From Lentilactobacillus kisonensis DSM 19906 = JCM 15041 (GTDB taxonomy: Bacteria; Bacillota; Bacilli; Lactobacillales; Lactobacillaceae), in NCBI RefSeq assembly GCF_001434135.1, contig NZ_AZEB01000003.1:100630-164629 (forward strand): a DNA stretch of 64,000 nucleotides, given 5' to 3'. Under the pieces are notes generated by a model. The model did no database searches, was not told the origin of the DNA, and saw only the letters and a program-made list of their open reading frames with translations. The position numbers and the translations under genes are program-made. Shown in pieces: positions 42,068 to 51,363 of this stretch; within the stretch, counting starts at the first letter, position 1, and the number at the start of each line of letters is the position of its first letter.

Positions 42068-43168
42068 ATGTCACAATATATTCATGTTATCTATACTGCC
42101 GCCATTTTCTTTCCAGTTATTGCAATGATCATCACTTTGCCAATCCTTTTGATAAGTTACCACCGATACGGGGCTTTACCAAAATGGAATATTTTTATGC
42201 TCTACACATTCGTTTTCTACATGTTATGTGCCTACTTTTTAACCATTTTGCCACTACCATCAAGAAGCTTTGTTGCTCATTTAACAACGCCCACCCATAA
42301 TTTTGTTCCATTCACGTTTGTAACTAACTTTTTCAAGTATAATCCATTTTCATTGACCCACCCGGCAACGTGGTTAGCTGCATTGAAAGCCCCAACGGTG
42401 ATTCAGCCGGCATTTAATCTTCTGTTGACGTTGCCATTTGGATTTTATCTCCATTACTATTTCAACCGTAATTGGAAACAGACATTTCTACTTAGTTTCT
42501 GCCTCTCGCTGTTTTATGAACTAACCCAATTTTCCGGCCTTTATGGCATCTATCCACGGCCTTACCGGCTATTCGACGTGGACGACTTGCTCTTAAACAC
42601 ACTGGGCGGTGGCCTTGGTGGTGGCTTGGCAGCTTGGCTCGGACGCTATTTACCAAGCAAAGAACGGGTTGGTCAATCAGCGATCGCTAGAAGCCAAGCC
42701 GTTTCTCCCCTGCGCCGCTGCACCGCTTTGGCACTGGACTGGATCCTAATTACAATTATCAGTGATATTATTAGCATCGTGATCAAGCCACAGTGGCCAA
42801 TCACTCTCGTTGCCTGGGCCGTCTTAATTATCGGTACCGAAATCGCTAATCAAAAGACCATTGGCATGCGGGTTGTTGGGATCAAACTAACTGATAAATT
42901 TGGTCAGAGAGCTAACTGGATACAAATCATTCTTCGAAACGTCATTGCATATGGCATCATTGGGGGAACGTTCGCTATCCAAGGACGTTTGCTAGATATG
43001 ACTTCCTACGCACCATATTCAGAATTAGCCACTATTCAAAAATTTGTTCTCGCTCTTTCATTCGTTCTCTTGTTGATTTTGATGGATCTCTTAATTGAAA
43101 CATTTTCAAAAAATCACCGGCTCTTTTTTGAACGGCTAAGTGGAACCGATACTAAGGCGGGAAAGTAA
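42068..43168 (+). CDS. VanZ-like and RDD-domain fusion membrane protein
   Basis: 366 residues. The N-terminal half is VanZ-like (about 30-200), with ILPLPSRS, HNFVPFTFV and the signature YPRPYRLFDVDDLLLNTLGG. The C-terminal half (about 215-360) is an RDD domain (RRCTALALDWILITI, NQKTIGMRVVGIKL). VanZ proteins affect resistance to glycopeptides or lipophilic agents in some species. SD AGGAG. Second gene after the YdcF protein, then a terminator. Confidence 0.88.
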   Translation: MSQYIHVIYTAAIFFPVIAMIITLPILLISYHRYGALPKWNIFMLYTFVFYMLCAYFLTILPLPSRSFVAHLTTPTHNFVPFTFVTNFFKYNPFSLTHPATWLAALKAPTVIQPAFNLLLTLPFGFYLHYYFNRNWKQTFLLSFCLSLFYELTQFSGLYGIYPRPYRLFDVDDLLLNTLGGGLGGGLAAWLGRYLPSKERVGQSAIARSQAVSPLRRCTALALDWILITIISDIISIVIKPQWPITLVAWAVLIIGTEIANQKTIGMRVVGIKLTDKFGQRANWIQIILRNVIAYGIIGGTFAIQGRLLDMTSYAPYSELATIQKFVLALSFVLLLILMDLLIETFSKNHRLFFERLSGTDTKAGK

Positions 43169-43190
43169 CCCAGATATTCAAACTAAAATT

Positions 43191-43227
43191 GGCATGGTAA
43201 TTCCCTATAACTGAGAATTATCATGCC
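43191..43227 (+). terminator. Terminator after the VanZ-RDD gene
   Basis: GGCATGGTAATTC pairs with GAATTATCATGCC around a short loop. Confidence 0.8.
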
Positions 43228-43286
43228 ATTGTATTTTATATTGTAGAAGCGTGAGCCTTAATAGTAAGTCTTAGGCTTCAAGGGCT

Positions 43287-43362
43287 AGGAATGGCTGCAC
43301 AAAGCAGAGGCTTGTACTTAAGTCTTTTCCCCCCCGAAAATCCAAACACAGGATACTTCTCT
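43287..43362 (+). repeat. Decayed palindrome u
   Basis: AGGAATGGCTGCACAAAGC then type II left-arm sequence; the right arm has been lost beyond the apical CAGGA. Confidence 0.65.
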
Positions 43363-43397
43363 TTTTTACTAAAATTTGATCTCTTGCTTCATAGAGT

Positions 43398-43469
43398 AGG
43401 ACCGCTCCACAAAGCAGGAATCGGAGTGTAAGCACTACAACCAAAAATCCTCAAATCCAGGGGGGGCTT
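43398..43469 (+). repeat. Decayed palindrome v
   Basis: AGGACCGCTCCACAAAGCAG then arm-like sequence and a G run; right arm missing. Confidence 0.65.
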
Positions 43470-43488
43470 TTTTTCAACATAGTAGAAA

Positions 43489-43555
43489 ACGTGCTCCACC
43501 AAGCAGAAAGCTACACCTAAGTTACTCCGCTTTCTAACCGCTTGGTTCCGCACTC
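43489..43555 (+). repeat. Compact palindrome w (type II) abutting a stop codon
   Basis: 67 bp: outer stem CCAAGC/GCTTGG and type II mid-arm ACCTAAGTTACTCCGC joined directly to TTTCTAACCGCTTGG, the apical half deleted. Ends one base from the stop of the protease gene. Confidence 0.75.
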
Positions 43556-43556
43556 T

Positions 43557-44051
43557 TCAATAGCTCAATGCCAATTTCTGCTTATTTACTCGAATCGTTT
43601 CAAATTCAGGTATCGATAACGCTGCCCGTTTTCCCGTCCAGCAATCATTATAATAGACGGCCTTCTCATCAAATCCGGTCATCACAAGTGCATGAGTATT
43701 GAAACCATCGAAATTTCCGACCCACACCACGATTGGATGGTTAGTCTTAGCTAAGTGGGCGATCAATTGATCAACCGATTGGCCACTCAAATTGACAGCA
43801 TCCCCCACGTACCTAGTTACCAACGCCATTAAAGCTGGCGGGTAAATACTATTACCATCGTCTGTAAACGGGTTGCCGACAAATCCTTTGTTACAATCAG
43901 ATTGATCGTAGGGCATCTCCTTTGCTAACTGAACTTTACCAACATCATTTCCCGCACAACGAAGCATCATTGTTACCGCCGTGATTTCACAGCCAGTTGG
44001 TAATTCAGGGGATTGACTAATGAGTGGTACCGTTAATTTGATACGATTCAT
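43557..44051 (-). CDS. C39-like cysteine protease domain protein
   Basis: 164 residues of the peptidase C39-like family. Catalytic Cys in LPTGCEITAVTMML (about Cys21), His in NTHALVMTGFD (about 121) and Asp/Asn in YYNDCW. No signal peptide or ABC transporter domain, so it is a stand-alone member, not a bacteriocin exporter. SD GGAGGG. Ends at palindrome w. Confidence 0.85.
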   Translation of the reverse strand: MNRIKLTVPLISQSPELPTGCEITAVTMMLRCAGNDVGKVQLAKEMPYDQSDCNKGFVGNPFTDDGNSIYPPALMALVTRYVGDAVNLSGQSVDQLIAHLAKTNHPIVVWVGNFDGFNTHALVMTGFDEKAVYYNDCWTGKRAALSIPEFETIRVNKQKLALSY

Positions 44052-44089
44052 AGCTGCCCTCCATATCAGATCAGATAAAAGCCGACAGC

Positions 44090-44380
44090 TTATGCTTCAC
44101 GCCTTTCATCCACATCTTCAACTAACGCTTCTCGTTTAAGTTGCTTATCAATTCCATTTAGGGCTTCAAGTTCATCTTCACCCTCAAACTTAATTTGAAC
44201 ATTGCTGCCCATTGGAATTCCTAATGACATAACACCCATAATTGATTTAAGATCTGCTTGTTGGCCTTGATAAATAATTGTAATCGCTGCTTGATAATCA
44301 TTGGCTGCCATTACAAGTTGAGTTGCTGGCCGAGCCATGATGCCGCTCTCGGCATTAACGCGATATTGTTTTTCTAACAT
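44090..44380 (-). CDS. HPr-like (Crh-type) protein lacking the phosphorylatable His15
   Basis: 96 residues with the full HPr fold: SGIMARPATQLVMAAND and LKSIMGVMSLGIPMGSNVQI. Position 15, the His that carries phosphate from enzyme I in HPr, is Met; Ser46, the HPr kinase site, is present with its surrounding sequence. This is the same logic as Bacillus Crh, where residue 15 is Gln. It therefore cannot move phosphate to sugars but could be phosphorylated on Ser46 and assist CcpA. The C-terminus is about eight residues longer than HPr. A cre-like site lies upstream. Confidence 0.88.
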   Translation of the reverse strand: MLEKQYRVNAESGIMARPATQLVMAANDYQAAITIIYQGQQADLKSIMGVMSLGIPMGSNVQIKFEGEDELEALNGIDKQLKREALVEDVDERREA

Positions 44381-44439
44381 TTTTAATGCCCACTTTCAAA
44401 TTTATTAATACCTGTTTACTGTTTAACTATAGCATTTAG

Positions 44440-44453
44440 TGTAAGCGATTCCA
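44440..44453 (+). promoter_or_regulatory. cre-like site before the Crh-like gene
   Basis: TGTAAGCGATTCCA fits TGNAANCGNNNNCA, 60 bases before the start codon. The rest of the 310-bp gap to sbcD is A+T-rich with no gene. Confidence 0.45.
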
Positions 44454-44692
44454 AGCCAATAATCAATAGTTTTTTTACGTAAATTGGTGACGATTTATGA
44501 TATTTTAGTAAATTATAACAATTAATGTATTATTTACTGATTAAATTCAAAAATAACCAGAATTAATCACTCGATTCCCTCACCTAATTGCTTTCAAATT
44601 TCACCAGGAATATACTCAAAACAACTTTGCAAATAATTCGTATATGACTATTGAACCCTAAAATTTTTACACGTTGAAAGGACAAAACTAAC

Positions 44693-45826
44693 ATGCGCTT
44701 TTTACATACTGCCGATTGGCACATTGGCCGCCGACTTCACGGTTTTGATTTGACCGAAGAACAACAAAATGCCTTTGACCAGATCGAAAAAATTGCAATT
44801 AAAGAAAAGGTTGATGGCATCATTATCGCCGGTGATCTTTACGATCGCAGCCTCCCCGCCGAAGACTCCGTGGCCCTGCTTAATCAGATGATCGAAAAAT
44901 TAAACCTAACCGATAAATTCCCAATCTACGCCATTTCCGGTAATCACGATAGCGCGACTCGCCTATCAACCGGTTCCAAGTGGTTTCAGCAAACTCATTT
45001 CTACCTACACACAAGGTTGGATCAGGCCTTTATACCGATCGAACTCGCTGATACGCAGCTCTTCTTACTACCCTACTTCGAATTATTTGATGCCCAGCAG
45101 TATTTCAACGACGACACCATCAAACACCTTGACCAGGCATTTAAACCAATCGCAGCAAAGATGAAATCCCTGTTTGATCCCAAGAAGAAACATATTTTGG
45201 TTGCGCACTTCTTTGCGGACGGTAGCGCCACAACCGATTCTGAAACCCAGTTAACCGTTGGTGGCCTAGCATCCGTTCCAGTATCACTACTTAAAGATTT
45301 TGATTACGTCGCCCTCGGCCATCTACATGGGAAAGACGCCCTTCACGCGGACAATGCACGATATAGTGGCTCCCCGGTGAAGTTTTCCCTGTCAGAAGCC
45401 AACCAGCAAAAGGGTGTGTTTATTGTAGACACGGGTCCAGTAACCTTTACATTTAAACCCATTAAGCCACTGCACGATGTTCGAAAGTTAACCGAATTCT
45501 TCGCCACCCTCACGGATAAACAATTCTATGAACAGTTGCCACTAGCTGACTACTTTGGTGTCACTTTGAAGGACACCAAGGCCATCCCCAACGTCCTCGC
45601 TCAATTGCGGGATATTTACCCCCACATCATTTCGTTAGACCGTGAAAATGGCTATGAAACGGTCGTAGATTATCGGGGGGAAAGTGGTAAACAAATTCGC
45701 CAAAAGGATCCTATGATGCTGTTAGCAGATTTTTATAAGCAAATTGCGAATGACGATCTAACTGACCAGCAAAAGAAGTGGGCAGCAACGGCACTAAAAA
45801 TTGCCAGCAACGGGGGGAAAGTCTAA
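44693..45826 (+). CDS. sbcD: DNA repair exonuclease subunit SbcD
   Basis: Mre11-type nuclease, 377 residues. Metal-binding motifs in order: TADWHIGRRLHG (Asp8, His10), AGDLYDRSLP, SGNHDSATRL, and the later LVAHFF and LGHLHG histidine boxes. With SbcC it opens and degrades DNA hairpins and ends. SD GAAAGGA. Its TAA overlaps the ATG of sbcC. Confidence 0.96.
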   Translation: MRFLHTADWHIGRRLHGFDLTEEQQNAFDQIEKIAIKEKVDGIIIAGDLYDRSLPAEDSVALLNQMIEKLNLTDKFPIYAISGNHDSATRLSTGSKWFQQTHFYLHTRLDQAFIPIELADTQLFLLPYFELFDAQQYFNDDTIKHLDQAFKPIAAKMKSLFDPKKKHILVAHFFADGSATTDSETQLTVGGLASVPVSLLKDFDYVALGHLHGKDALHADNARYSGSPVKFSLSEANQQKGVFIVDTGPVTFTFKPIKPLHDVRKLTEFFATLTDKQFYEQLPLADYFGVTLKDTKAIPNVLAQLRDIYPHIISLDRENGYETVVDYRGESGKQIRQKDPMMLLADFYKQIANDDLTDQQKKWAATALKIASNGGKV

Positions 45827-48800
45827 TGAAACCATTAAAATTACACATGCAGAATTTTGGCCCTTATGAAGACGAAACAATCGACTTTACGCAACTTGAA
45901 CAGTCCCCCGTCTTTTTAATTTTCGGCAACACCGGGAGCGGTAAAACAACCATTTTTGATGCCATCACCTTTGCCCTATTTGGTGACGGCATTACCAAGG
46001 ACAGAGATCCTGAAAGCCTGCGATCAGACTTCGCGGATTTTGATTCTCCTACCGAAGTTGACCTAACGTTTGAACACCAAGGCAAACAATACGAAATTAC
46101 CCGCCAACCAAAGCAAACATTAAACAGGCAACGCGGCGACGGCCAAAAAGTCTATGAGGCCAAAGGTAAGCTAAGCTTTTTTAAAAATGGTGAAAAGGTT
46201 AACGAAATTAGTCGGATTTCAGAAATTACGGCTAACGTTGAAAAGATTTTACAACTCAACCGTCAACAATTTGTCCAGATTGTTCTCCTTCCCCAAGGTG
46301 ATTTCCGAAAGTTCCTAGCCGCCAGCAGTTCAGATAAGGAAACCCTACTGCGAAATATTTTTCACACGGATATTTACCGCCGTTGGAGTGACGCCCTAGC
46401 GACTCAATTACGGGAAATGAATGCTGACTCTAAACAGTGGCAACAGGCCATCGCCGATAATTTAGCCAGTATCAACTGGGTCGCTGCACCCGCTGACATT
46501 CAAAAACAGTCAACGGAAAAGCAGATTGGAACATTAAAAGCCCAGCAAAAGACCGCCAAAGATGATCTAAATGCGCTGGCCGAGAAGATTACTGGACTTC
46601 AAGCTAAAATTACCAGCCAGTCCTCTAAAATTGATGCCGAAACCCAAATGAACACCCAAATTCACGAATTAGCTCATAAACAGCAAGAGTTGGTAACGTT
46701 AACTGCCAAAAAAGCCGATTACGAAAAGCTAACAACAGCAATTAATCAGCTAACCTGGGCAAAGGAATTGAAGCCCAAGTATGATCGGTTCCAAGAATTA
46801 CAAGCTGCCATTCAGGATTCGCAGGCCAAACTAACAATCGCAACCGACCAATTAACCAGCTATCAGACAACCCAAGCGACCACCCAAACGACCCAGCAGG
46901 CACTTCAATCTAAGCAGGCGGATGAAGCCATCCTCAAAGACCGCATTCCAGTCCTAACCAAGCAACGCCAGTCCTTTCAAAAAGCTGCTGATCTCAAACA
47001 AGCCGTGGTAACTGGTGAAGATCACCTTGCAGGCATTAAGCAGCAGCTTGTGATCACTAACAAATCAGTGACGGATCTCCAAGAACAAACGAATCAGATT
47101 GAAACTGATTTGACGCAACGAGATCAACTAAAGGATCAGGATTACCGTCTTAAGCAGGCCAAGGCCCAACTAGTTAGCTATCAACAGCAATTGAATCATT
47201 TATATCGACAAATGACTGATAATCACACCCTTGAATCCCAAATTAAAGCGGCCGAATCCGCGTTAGCGACTGCTAAGACTCAGGTTAAGGTAACCCAAGC
47301 AAATTACGATGAGCTACGCAACAATTGGTTAAAGAGCCAGATTATGAATTTAGTTGGGCAGTTAAAGGATGGCACGCCCTGTCCCGTTTGCGGCAGCTTG
47401 GAACATCCCGCTCCCGCCCACGTTGAAGACATCCAAACTGTTTCCAACGTGCAACTCAAAACCGCGCAAAATCACCTGCAAACTGTTAAAGATGAAGCAA
47501 CTAAGCAAGCGTCTTTAGTTACCAACCTCAAAAACCAACTCACCAAACAAACAAACCAGTATCAGGAATCATTCTCGGAATTGGTAGCAACCTTCGTTGA
47601 GAAACAAGTTGCCCAAGAACCGGTCAGTGATTTAGCCGCTGCCATTGCCTTGATTAAGCAGCAGTCAACAAAGAATGATCAGGAGACGAAGACGGTTGCC
47701 GATCAGCTCCAAATTTTAGCAGAGAAAGCCGAAAAGCAAGGCCACATTAAAGAACAGCTTGACCAACTAACGGCAACGGCGAAGACACTTACAGACCAGC
47801 TTCAGGGAGCCGAAAAAGATTTAGCAAAAACAAAGGGCACTTTAGAGACCATTCAAGCGGACTTACCAACCGAATTTGACGATTTGGCATCACTGGATAT
47901 ATATCTGAAAAAAATTACTAAGTCCGTTCAATCCTATGAAACTGCGGTTGAACAGAACAATCATGATTTAACCAAAATTGGTAATGCCATTTCCGAAGCT
48001 ACTGCCACCATCAAGCAAATCAGCCAGTATATCGATGAGAGTAAGAAAAGGGCAGTCGAAATTCAAGGAGCGATTACTGATGCCGTGCGGACCCAACTGG
48101 GCGCTGACGAGTGGTCAGAGTACGAATCTCTCTTGCGACATCTAAGTGACTTATCCGACTATCAAAAACGGGCAACCGATTACCAAAGCCAGGTTCAGGC
48201 CGTGACGGTTGCAATTGAGACAACCGAAAAAGCAATTGGTGACCACAAGTTAGTTAACCTTAATGAAGAACGGGCGCAACTTAAGAAATTGAGCCAAGCG
48301 CGGGATGATTTAAACGCCCAGTCAAAGGTTCAAAACAACCGGTACGTATTAAACGGTAACGCGCTGCAGCGGATTAATAAAAGCTACCAGGATATCCACA
48401 GCCAGCAAGAAAAGCTCACCCAGTTAAATCAGCTGGTCTCAACGGTTACCGGCAATAACGATGCCAAATTAGGTCTGGAACGCTACGTCCTACGAGCCCA
48501 ATTGGCGGAAATCCTAAGTGTTGCCAACGAGCACTTGAAGCAGTTGAGTTCTGGGCGTTATCACCTCTTGTTACACAAAGAATCCGGCACCTATCAAAAG
48601 GATACCGGACTCGAAATTGACGTTTACGATGATACCGTCGGCGAAACTAGAAGCGTCCACACTTTGTCAGGCGGCGAAAGCTTCATTGTTGCCCTAAGTC
48701 TCGCCTTAGCACTCGGTGAAGTCATCCAAAACGAAGCAGGTGGCATTAGCATCGACACCCTGTTCGTTGATGAGGGCTTCGGCAGTTTGGACCAAGAGTC

Positions 48801-48960
48801 CCTCTCAACCGCCATGGCGGCATTAGAAAATATTGAAAGCAGCAATCGCACGATTGGTATTATTAGCCACGTGTCAATGCTGCAGGATAGTATTCCTTGC
48901 CAGATTCGGGTAACCGCGGTTGGCCAAGGGAAGAGTACGGTGAAGTTGGTGGGGATGTGA
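45826..48960 (+). CDS. sbcC: DNA repair ATPase subunit SbcC
   Basis: Rad50-type SMC ATPase, 1044 residues from the ATG at 45826. Walker A GNTGSGKTT (34-42); two long Gln/Lys-rich coiled coils (about 190-510 and 530-880) joined by the zinc hook CPVCGS (about 519-524); then signature LSGGESF (about 946) and Walker B DTLFVDEGFG (about 978-987). Cleaves long palindromes with SbcD, notable in a genome with so many 118-bp palindromes. Confidence 0.96.
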   Translation: MKPLKLHMQNFGPYEDETIDFTQLEQSPVFLIFGNTGSGKTTIFDAITFALFGDGITKDRDPESLRSDFADFDSPTEVDLTFEHQGKQYEITRQPKQTLNRQRGDGQKVYEAKGKLSFFKNGEKVNEISRISEITANVEKILQLNRQQFVQIVLLPQGDFRKFLAASSSDKETLLRNIFHTDIYRRWSDALATQLREMNADSKQWQQAIADNLASINWVAAPADIQKQSTEKQIGTLKAQQKTAKDDLNALAEKITGLQAKITSQSSKIDAETQMNTQIHELAHKQQELVTLTAKKADYEKLTTAINQLTWAKELKPKYDRFQELQAAIQDSQAKLTIATDQLTSYQTTQATTQTTQQALQSKQADEAILKDRIPVLTKQRQSFQKAADLKQAVVTGEDHLAGIKQQLVITNKSVTDLQEQTNQIETDLTQRDQLKDQDYRLKQAKAQLVSYQQQLNHLYRQMTDNHTLESQIKAAESALATAKTQVKVTQANYDELRNNWLKSQIMNLVGQLKDGTPCPVCGSLEHPAPAHVEDIQTVSNVQLKTAQNHLQTVKDEATKQASLVTNLKNQLTKQTNQYQESFSELVATFVEKQVAQEPVSDLAAAIALIKQQSTKNDQETKTVADQLQILAEKAEKQGHIKEQLDQLTATAKTLTDQLQGAEKDLAKTKGTLETIQADLPTEFDDLASLDIYLKKITKSVQSYETAVEQNNHDLTKIGNAISEATATIKQISQYIDESKKRAVEIQGAITDAVRTQLGADEWSEYESLLRHLSDLSDYQKRATDYQSQVQAVTVAIETTEKAIGDHKLVNLNEERAQLKKLSQARDDLNAQSKVQNNRYVLNGNALQRINKSYQDIHSQQEKLTQLNQLVSTVTGNNDAKLGLERYVLRAQLAEILSVANEHLKQLSSGRYHLLLHKESGTYQKDTGLEIDVYDDTVGETRSVHTLSGGESFIVALSLALALGEVIQNEAGGISIDTLFVDEGFGSLDQESLSTAMAALENIESSNRTIGIISHVSMLQDSIPCQIRVTAVGQGKSTVKLVGM

Positions 48961-49028
48961 GGTCTCATCCACTTGACCATACTTAAGTAATAAAAATTGT
49001 CAATTTCTTCTATTTTTACAACTACCAC

Positions 49029-49074
49029 AAAGGGCCAAAGATCACACAGAAAAGTGCGTGACCCTTGGCCTTTT
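49029..49074. terminator. Terminator between sbcC and the converging dehydrogenase operon
   Basis: AAGGGCCAA...TCAC pairs with GTGA...TTGGCCTTTT, a long slightly imperfect stem with T run. Confidence 0.75.
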
Positions 49075-49110
49075 AGCTCGTTCCAAAACATCCTCAATTA
49101 CATTACATTA

Positions 49111-50094
49111 TTAGTTAACCTGCCTAAACAACTTCTCCTCGTTGCCCAACAGTGAATAAGCCAAGTTTTCAACCGCAATTCTTTGACAATCTTCCAAAGA
49201 CTGATCCGAGTAAAACGCGACGTGCGGCGTAATCATCACATCATCTCTCCCAACCAGTTTGCTTTCCTTCAACCCCTGAGCAGATTCATTAGTTAAGACA
49301 TCGAGGGCAGCCCCCCTTACCTTGCCAGAATCTAAGGCCGTTAGCAACGCATCTTCATCAATCATCACACCCCTGGCAATATTGACAATAATTGGCGACT
49401 TTTTCATTTGATTAAAAGTATCCTCGTTTAGGATATGCGTATTCTCCTTAGTTAGCCGCATTGTCAGGGCGATAAAGTCTGATTGCGCAAACAATTCGGC
49501 TTTGGAAACTAAGGGAATATTCATTTCAGCCGCCCGCTTTTGAGCATGGGGCGTACTGTACGAAATCACTTTCATCCCAAATGCTTGGGCTTTACGGGCA
49601 GCTTCGGAGCCAATCTTTCCTAATCCCATAATGCCAAACACTGAATCACTTAGCCGTCTAACTGGTTTGTTGGGTTGAAAGTCATAGGAGTCGTGCTGAT
49701 CAACCTGAGTCATATAATACTTGAGTTGTTTATTCATAGAGATCGCACTTAAAACAACAAAATCAGAAACTTCTTCGGTACAGTATTCAGCAATCACACA
49801 AACCGCAACCCCCTGCGATTTGGCAGCTACCATATCAATATTATTATAGCCGGTCGCTTCAATCGAGATTACTTTTAAACGATGACAAGCTTGGAGTAAC
49901 TCCGCGTCAAAGGTTAAGTATGAAGTTAAAATTGCATCGGCATCCTGAATCGTATTAATTAGTTCTTGCCGATCCCCGGCATACGGATAGACAACAATTT
50001 CAGCCTGGTCACCTAGCATCCGTCTCAATAACCGTTTTTCATAATCTAAATCTCGATTAAGTGGTTCGGCAGTGTCCGTAATCACAACTTTCAT
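49111..50094 (-). CDS. D-2-hydroxyacid dehydrogenase
   Basis: 327 residues, NAD-dependent reductase of 2-keto acids. Rossmann GLGKIGSEAARKAQ, substrate Arg in VNIARGVMIDEDAL and catalytic His in MITPHVAFYS are present. Its ATG overlaps the MFS stop by four bases (ATGA). Third gene of an aminotransferase-MFS-dehydrogenase operon; a likely job is reducing the keto acid formed from an amino acid. Confidence 0.92.
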   Translation of the reverse strand: MKVVITDTAEPLNRDLDYEKRLLRRMLGDQAEIVVYPYAGDRQELINTIQDADAILTSYLTFDAELLQACHRLKVISIEATGYNNIDMVAAKSQGVAVCVIAEYCTEEVSDFVVLSAISMNKQLKYYMTQVDQHDSYDFQPNKPVRRLSDSVFGIMGLGKIGSEAARKAQAFGMKVISYSTPHAQKRAAEMNIPLVSKAELFAQSDFIALTMRLTKENTHILNEDTFNQMKKSPIIVNIARGVMIDEDALLTALDSGKVRGAALDVLTNESAQGLKESKLVGRDDVMITPHVAFYSDQSLEDCQRIAVENLAYSLLGNEEKLFRQVN

Positions 50095-51350
50095 TCGTCA
50101 ATTCCCTCCTTAGCTGCTAATAACGAAGACTTTTTCTCTCTTGATTGGTTTAACTTATAAATCACGACACTGCCCAGACTCGCAACCAAGGCGAAAGCGG
50201 CTAGAATCAAAAAGACCGTTGAATAGCCATGATTTTTTTGACTATCGAGAATCCTCCCAAATACCGTCGGCATCACCATATCAGGCAAGTAACCAATCAA
50301 TGATACAAACCCGGTAGTGGCCCCCATCAAGGAAAGTGGTATTTTACTTTCCCCAATAATCGAGAATTGGATGCCGTAAAGTCCTAGTGCCATGATTCCT
50401 GGGATCAGTGACAGGATAATAATGACCCCCATCGGCAAAGCAGTTGATAGTGCAATTACAATTAGTGATACTGCTAAAATGACGTAACCAACGGTAAACC
50501 AGCGTAAAGTGGAGTGAAAGAACCGGTCCGCAATGATACCGCTAACTGGGGCTAACAGAAGAAAGACATAGTTTCGGACAATCCCCAACATGCTGCTAGT
50601 CTGGTTAGACACCCCAACGACATCCGCTAAGTATGGGGTTAGGTACGATACGCCAGAAAACAGACCATAAGTCATGAAAAATACTACCGCGATCACCCAT
50701 ACCGATGGATTAAAAACAACTTGTTTGAAATCTTTGAGCTTAGGAGAATTATCTTGATCACCAATCTGCGCATCTTGGTTGGGTAAAAAAATGACCAATA
50801 GGATCGCAATAATCCCAATGACCAGCGCCATGGTGATAGAAGCGGCAGCCATGCCAAATTTACCATTGCCAACCTTGCCATAAACGGCTAATGCCAAAAA
50901 ATTCAGGATGGCAGCTGATAAACCGTTGGCAGCATAGTAAATGCCGTACATTTTACCGCCGTTTTCCTCACCGCCAACCAGCCGGATCGCCTTAATGATG
51001 GCTGACCAGAAAATGAACGCGGAACTAAGCGCTAATAGAATCCAGACGATGATGGCAACCACAAAATTTAACGTCATCCCAAAGACCACCGCAAGGGCTG
51101 CCGTTCCAAATAGGGAGATAACCAACGCATTTTTAGACCGCATCTTATCAGCTAAAATCCCACCAGGAATGTATAAAATTAGACAGCCAATCCCATAAAT
51201 GGAAGTCAAAATTCCAAGTTGGGTATTGTTGATGTGCATTGAAGATAGCATTTGGTTATAAAAAATATACTTAATGTACGGGAAATCATAAATGGTGCCG
51301 CCCGCCATTCCGAGCAAAATTAATAGCAAATATTGTTTTACTTTTGTCAT
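50091..51350 (-). CDS. MFS transporter
   Basis: 419 residues, 12 membrane segments. GILADKMRSKNALVISLFG is the conserved loop 2-3 motif. Related to the NarK/OFA-type organic anion and sugar-phosphate carriers rather than drug pumps (no typical multidrug motif C seen). Placed between an aminotransferase and a hydroxyacid dehydrogenase, it may import the amino acid or export the hydroxy acid. SD GGGGTAAG. Confidence 0.88.
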   Translation of the reverse strand: MTKVKQYLLLILLGMAGGTIYDFPYIKYIFYNQMLSSMHINNTQLGILTSIYGIGCLILYIPGGILADKMRSKNALVISLFGTAALAVVFGMTLNFVVAIIVWILLALSSAFIFWSAIIKAIRLVGGEENGGKMYGIYYAANGLSAAILNFLALAVYGKVGNGKFGMAAASITMALVIGIIAILLVIFLPNQDAQIGDQDNSPKLKDFKQVVFNPSVWVIAVVFFMTYGLFSGVSYLTPYLADVVGVSNQTSSMLGIVRNYVFLLLAPVSGIIADRFFHSTLRWFTVGYVILAVSLIVIALSTALPMGVIIILSLIPGIMALGLYGIQFSIIGESKIPLSLMGATTGFVSLIGYLPDMVMPTVFGRILDSQKNHGYSTVFLILAAFALVASLGSVVIYKLNQSREKKSSLLAAKEGIDE

Positions 51351-51363
51351 TGAGCTTACCCCA

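Noticed and set aside
44090..44380. Ordinary HPr (ptsH)
   Set aside because: Residue 15 is Met, so it cannot carry the PEP-derived phosphate; called Crh-like instead.
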